NCBI GenBank assembly: GCA_000697335.1
Contig: JNEM01015060.1
Location: 1-38,874, forward strand
Length of the DNA stretch: 38,874 nt
From: Conidiobolus incongruus B7586
Lineage: Eukaryota; Entomophthoromycota; Entomophthoromycetes; Entomophthorales; Conidiobolaceae
Reading direction: 5' to 3'
In this document: in pieces, positions 34,470 to 38,874 of the stretch
Numbering within the stretch: the first letter of the stretch is position 1
How the letters are laid out: each line of letters starts with the position of its first letter
Program-made: the position numbers and the translations under genes
The notes under the pieces: generated by a model
Seen by the model: only the letters and a program-made list of their open reading frames with translations
Database searches by the model: none
What the model was told of the DNA's origin: nothing

Positions 34470-34789
34470 TGTTAAAGTCACGAGCCAGGTGAACCCCTTC
34501 TACCCAAGTATTTTTACATCAACCTAAGGTTAAGGTCATTTCCCCCTCTATTTTTTAATTGGCTGATTATGTAAGTCACCAGAGAATCTGATGAATCACC
34601 CTACTCAACTCACTTTATTTAAAACCCAGAATTAGAGCTATCCTCAACAAGACAAGTTTGATCTGGGTCCTCCTAGCTATTTGACTTAAATCAATAAACT
34701 CCCTATTTCCCTATTATTTGCCCAGAATTCCCAAGATCTCTCTTTTATCTGAACTACTCTAGATACAGCTTTCCTAAGACATGCTAACA
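34470..34789. mobile_element. Possible solo LTR (fossil)
   Basis: A 320-bp block, clearly richer in GC than its surroundings, with LTR-like ends: TGTTA at the left and TAACA at the right, a perfect 5-bp inverted repeat with TG..CA termini. The flanking pentamers ATAAT and ATATT differ at one base and may be an old target-site duplication. A TATA-like TATTTAAAA lies near the middle (about 34616). No coding part is present, so if this is an LTR it is a solitary one of a Ty3- or Ty1-type element. The orientation is uncertain. A GC-richer non-mobile sequence is the alternative. Confidence 0.4.
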
Positions 34790-34847
34790 ATATTCCTTTT
34801 GTTGAATTTTGAACCAAAATAGAAATTATTACCATAGAATTAAAAAA

Positions 34848-35745
34848 ATGGGAAATTTTTAATTTTTGATTTTTCAAACTTATTATTAATTTCAAATAAA
34901 ATGATATATACAAAACAAATAAGAAAATAGATAATTTTGAATTATATATATATATATAATAATTTTTTGAATTAAAAAATTAATTTTTTAAAAATAGTTA
35001 TTTAATTTAATTATACTTATACTAATTAATAATAATCAAATGTTTTTTATTTTAATATTAATAAAACTTAACTATAGATCTTTTAAAATCATTCAAAATT
35101 TACAAATAATTTTTCATAGTAAAATATTATTTAAATCAACAATTTATTATTAAGTAAATTATTTCAAAGTTAAAAAAGAAATTACCTAAAGCTTATTAAA
35201 ATTTAACAAATTAATTTTAATTAATTTTTTTTAATTATTAATAAAGTAAAAAAATATATCAAAAAATATTTCTTTTAGTTAAAAAATTATAAAGATACTT
35301 TAATATTAGTAATATAAGTACTTTATATATATTAAGTTTAAATTAAAATTAATTAATAAACATATAAAATAAATATTTTATAATTTAATCAAAGCTTAAA
35401 AAAATTAAAGTAATTATTATTAAATAAAACTTATTAAAATATAACTTGAAATTAAGGTTTTTAGAGTAAATTATTAAAGTTAATCAATTTTAAATTATTT
35501 TATATATTCCTTTATTAAAACATAAATTAAAGTATTAAATTAAATTAATTTTTTTTATAAATTTTTTTAAATAAACATTATAAAAAAAGTGAATATTAAT
35601 TATTATTATAAATTATAATAATATATATTTTTCTTATTTAATCTTTAAAAGAAAAATAATTATTAAATAATTTTATAATTTTTTTAAATAAAGTTATTTT
35701 TAGTTGGTATTTTTAATATGATTTAAGAAAACTTATAAAATAGGA
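34848..35745 (+). mobile_element. Mariner DNA transposon, copy B (heavily AT-mutated)
   Basis: Same family as 10121-11402, here on the plus strand. The left end is ATGGGAAATTTTTAATTTTT, followed by the TA run and a body that aligns to copy A up to about 35745. Example: TTTGGTATCAGTAAAACTT in copy A reads TTTAATATTAATAAAACTT here. Most differences are C to T or G to A, and the sequence is now almost pure A+T. The 3' end is not identifiable; it may lie in the unexplained segment that follows. Confidence 0.75.
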
Positions 35746-36233
35746 TATAAGAAAATAAACCTTCAGTAAGTTTTTTAAAAACATATATAGCTACACTAAG
35801 TAGGAAATTAAACTTAAATGTATTATTCTTTTAAACTTGCTTAAAAATTAAAGGTAAATATTTAAGATAGTATATATATCCGTTTTTTTAACTAATACAT
35901 ATATTTTATTATAATATATATTTTAGAGTCTTATTTTTTTTAAAATATATTGTATTTATATAAGTCTATAATATTATAAGATAGCTAAAAGTTTAAATCA
36001 CAAGATTTCTTAAGATTTTAAACTATTAGCTTATATAACTAACTAAAACTATCTCTTTTAATTAATTATAAGAATATCATATTTCATTAACTTTTAACTT
36101 TATTAGCTATATTAATTATATAATTATGTATAATTATTATTATAATATTAAATATAATTAAACTTATTACAAATAATCTAATGATATATAAACTAACTAA
36201 CATTATAATTATAAATATTATTATTTTAAAATA
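35746..36233. other. Extremely AT-rich segment between two mariner copies
   Basis: About 490 bases with hardly any G or C runs that no longer align by eye to copy A. It is either the hypermutated 3' end of mariner copy B or an unrelated relic. Confidence 0.4.
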
Positions 36234-36289
36234 ATGGGAAATTCTTTAATTTTTGATTTTTCAAATATATTATTAATTTGAAATATATA

Positions 36290-36513
36290 TACTAACCCAC
36301 AAAAGTGAGTCATAAAATCAAAAATATATATTTTTTAATTAATAACTAAAACAATTGTATATATTAGATTACTTGAAACTATTGTATATAATTAAGGTAT
36401 ATTATTTAATAATAGATAAATATATTTAGATATATTTAGTAAACTATTAGCAAAAATATTAACCCTTAATATTTAACCAAGGTGAGTCATAAATTTGCAA
36501 GTTTTTGAGATAA
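36290..36513 (+). repeat. Left terminal inverted repeat of the Tc1-like element (two internal direct repeats)
   Basis: A 224-bp end with an outer block (TACTAACCCACAAAAGTGAG...) and an inner block (AACCCTTAATATTTAACC...), both carrying GTGAGTCATAAA at 36305 and 36482. This matches the IR/DR layout of Sleeping Beauty-type Tc1 elements, where the direct repeats are transposase-binding sites. Confidence 0.8.
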
Positions 36514-37639
36514 GGGGATATATTTAACAATATATAACCATATCTTTTTTCTCTCTTTGCTATTATTTTATATAATATTTTACAGATATACTAAATTTTT
36601 TTTATTAGTATTATTATACCTAAATCCCTCTCTAAAAAAATCCACTTGTACATCAATCAACTTTATAAAGAAGGTAAATCAACTTATGATATTGCTAGAA
36701 TTACTAGTGTTAACTAGTCTACAGTAGCTAAAGCTGTTAAGAATAACAATAAAGAAACATTTAAACTTAAACTTAAGTGTGTTAAAATTATAGATGAACA
36801 TAATAAGAAGTATATTTGTAGGTTAGTTAGTACAGGCAAGTATAGTACTACTGTAGAAATATAGCAGGAACTATAAGACTATGCAAGAATATTGGTTAGC
36901 ACTGATACTATTATATGTGTTTTACATTAGCATAGATACCACTCACACCTTAAGAAAAAACACCCCCAACTAAAGAAATCCCACCACAAAACTAGGTGGG
37001 AGTTTAAATATTGCCACTAATATTAAACTGAAACTGATTAGAGTAAGGTTATTTAGTTTGATGAAACAAAAATATACTTTAGTGGATCTGATAGAAAAGC
37101 TAGATGCTTCAGAAAAGATGCAGAACTACTTTATAACCATCATGTTAATTCTACCCAAAAGTATAATAGTGGGTCAATTATTGTTTGGGGATATATATTG
37201 TCTTTAGGTGTAGGGTATCTTTATAAAGTTAATAGGGGAATTAATGCTAAGATGTACTAAAGTATTCTAAACAATAAATTGAAAAAAACCATTGAATAAT
37301 ATAAGTTAAACAAATCTAATGTTATTTTCTAGTAAGATAATGCTTCTTACTATACTATAACTTCTACTACCAAATAGCTTAAAAATAACAAGATAACAGT
37401 TATGAAGTGGCTTCCTCAATCTCTTAACTTTAATCTAATTGAACACCTTTGGAATCAGTTAAAAAAAGCTATTAAAGCTTTCCCCCTAGTAAAAAATTTA
37501 GATCAACTTTAGGAATATGTTCAAGAAGCATAGAACAAGATTAACCCTTCTTAGTGTAAGAAATTAGTTGATTCTATACCCCACAAACTTAAAGAAGTTA
37601 GAAAAGCTAAAGGTGGATACACTAGGTTTTAATTTTTTT

Positions 37640-37862
37640 TTATCACCAAAAACCCACAAATTTATAACTCACCTTAGGTAAAATTTAAGGGTTTATATTT
37701 TAACCAATTAATAGCTAAATATCATCATTTAATGATATATATAACTAATAAATATAATAGATTTTAATAATTTAATTTAGGTTTATTTCATTAAATATTA
37801 ATCAAGTTATTAGTAAAAATATAGGTGTTTTTGATTTTATAACTCACTTTTGCAGGTTAGTG
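37640..37862 (-). repeat. Right terminal inverted repeat of the Tc1-like element
   Basis: A 223-bp mirror of the left end: outer CACTAACCTGCAAAAGTGAG and inner AACCCTTAAATTTTACC, both with GTGAGTTATAAA. The outer 33-bp core differs from the left end at three positions, all transitions. The spacing between the two direct repeats (about 175 bp) equals that of the left end (177 bp). Confidence 0.8.
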
Positions 37863-38874
37863 TATATATATATATATATATATAATGATTTTTTTGATGA
37901 AAAAATTAATTTTTTTAAAATTAGTTGCTTATTATAATTATATTCAAACTAAATAATAATTATCAAAAGTTTTTTATTTTAATATTAATAAAACTTTACC
38001 ATAAGCCCTTTAAAATGATTTAAAATTTATAAGTAACTTCTAATAATAAAATATTATTTAAATTAACAATTTATTATTAAGCAAATTACTTTAAAGTTAA
38101 CAAAAAAACTATTTAAAACTTGTTAAATTTAAATTATTAATTTTAACTATTACTTTTATAATTATTAATATAATGAAAAAATATAATAAAAAGAACTTAT
38201 TTATTTTAGTTAAAAAATTTTCTAAGCACTTTAATATTAGTTTTACAAGTATTTTATATATATTAAAGTTTAAACTCAAATTAATAAATAAAAATATAAA
38301 ATAGGTATCCTATAATTTAATAAAAACTTAAATAAAAGATAAAATAGTTATTATTATATAAAACTTACTAAAATATTACTATAAGCTTAAACTTTTATAA
38401 TAAATAATTAAAATTAATGAACCTTAAATCTTTATATATAATCTTTTATTAAAACCCAAATTAAGATATTAAATTAAGCTAAATTAACCTTTTTTAAAAT
38501 CTATTTAGATAAATATTTTATTAATAAATAAATATTAATTAATATAATAAATTATAATAATATATACTATTTTCATTTAGTTTCTAAAGGAAAATCAATT
38601 AATAGTAAGCTTTATATTATTTATTTAAATAAAATTATTTTTAATTGGTATTTTCAATATAGTTTAATAAAACTTATTATTTTATATGATAATTATAAAA
38701 TATATAAATTTAAAGTTATAAAAAACTTTTTAATTAAAAAATCTAAAAAAAATATTATATCTAATATAATTTTTAAATTATAACTTATATTATTATAATT
38801 ATTTTAGATAATTAAAAAACTAGCTTATAAGAAAGAAAATTTCTACAAAAATATTTAATTAATTTATAAATTAT

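Larger units (their letters stand above)
36290..37862 (+). mobile_element. Tc1-like DNA transposon (DD34E), full length, with stops of one type
   Basis: About 1.57 kb between TA target sites (36288-36289 and 37863-37864). The transposase region is about 36640-37632 on the plus strand in one unbroken frame. It has an N-terminal helix-turn-helix (LYKEGKSTYDIARITSVN), a first catalytic Asp in FDETKIYFSGSD, a second in DNASYYT and Glu in NLIEHLW. Thirty-four residues lie between the last two, the Tc1 DD34E spacing, and it ends AKGGYTRF. I count 16 in-frame stops from the HTH onward, all TAG or TAA and none TGA. They sit where Tc1 proteins have Gln (for example the QQ before DNA) or Trp (for example VIWxDE, EEWNKI). 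No frameshift is needed. The element is inactive. The long terminal repeats are described separately. Confidence 0.92.
36234..38874 (+). mobile_element. Mariner DNA transposon, copy C, split by a Tc1-like element and running off the window
   Basis: The left end ATGGGAAATTCTTTAATTTT follows a TA (36232-36233). After 56 bases it is interrupted by the Tc1-like element at 36290-37862. The mariner body resumes with the TA run at 37863 and aligns to copy A through the transposase to the window end. For example, AAGCACTTTAACATTAGTTT in copy A is AAGCACTTTAATATTAGTTT here. Near the 3' end CCAGCTTGCAGGAAAAAAAA in A corresponds to CTAGCTTATAAGAAAGAAAA. It is heavily mutated, mainly C to T and G to A. 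About 120-180 bases of the 3' end should lie beyond the window. Confidence 0.8.

Noticed and set aside
34686-34913. 75-codon minus-strand frame
   Set aside because: Spans the right end of the possible LTR and the left end of mariner copy B, so it is a chance frame across two unrelated elements.
36600-37632. An alternative genetic code with TAA/TAG read as Gln, to explain the open Tc1 frame
   Set aside because: Several of the TAG codons fall where Tc1 proteins have Trp, and the host genes here (COX9, SPF30, COG8, the monooxygenases) use TAA as a true stop.
1-38874. CRISPR array or prokaryotic operon structure
   Set aside because: No regularly spaced repeats; the genes are intron-containing and eukaryotic.

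Overview
The window looks like a nuclear contig of a very AT-rich fungus. Genes are split by short spliceosomal introns (49-63 nt, GT..AG). Intergenic DNA is roughly four-fifths or more A+T. The recognisable single-copy genes are eukaryotic, and the cytochrome c oxidase subunit is of the fungal Cox9 type. An early-diverging (zygomycete-grade) lineage would fit, but this is a guess from composition and gene content; the sequence does not prove it.

Layout. At 0.9-2.8 kb is an intact seven-exon flavin monooxygenase (BVMO1, minus). At 7.0-16.3 kb four housekeeping genes share the minus strand: SPF30/SMNDC1 (splicing), a 150-aa mitochondrial protein resembling a fungal complex I accessory subunit, COG8 (Golgi tethering) and COX9 (complex IV). 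A decayed mariner sits among them. A degenerate tRNA-Ile(AAU) lies at 17.5 kb. From 18.5 to 33.8 kb lie four more members of the flavin monooxygenase family: pseudogene BVMO2 (minus, with a mariner in its first intron), intact BVMO3 (minus), pseudogene BVMO4 (minus) and intact BVMO5 (plus). From 34.5 kb to the end is a transposon graveyard: a possible solo LTR, two heavily AT-mutated copies of the mariner seen at 10 kb, and a Tc1-like element nested in one of them.

How the genes relate. The five monooxygenases carry type I Baeyer-Villiger fingerprints: two Rossmann GxGxxG/A motifs, GGTWxxxxYPGxxxD and FxGxxxHxxxWD. They are probably soluble FAD/NADPH/O2 ketone-oxidising enzymes with an unknown substrate. 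BVMO3 and BVMO5 are diverged overall but share a 253-bp tract with only two mismatches, which points to recent gene conversion between inverted copies. All five copies keep a TATA-like box just upstream. The four housekeeping genes instead share the 10-mer TTATGGGATT about 100-180 bp upstream.

The strongest unusual signal is mutational. The Tc1 transposase frame runs about 1 kb with no frameshift yet holds 16 in-frame stops, all TAA or TAG, at positions where the family has Gln or Trp. That is the pattern expected from CpA-to-TpA mutation, as in repeat-induced point mutation (RIP). The mariner copies differ from each other mainly by C-to-T and G-to-A changes.
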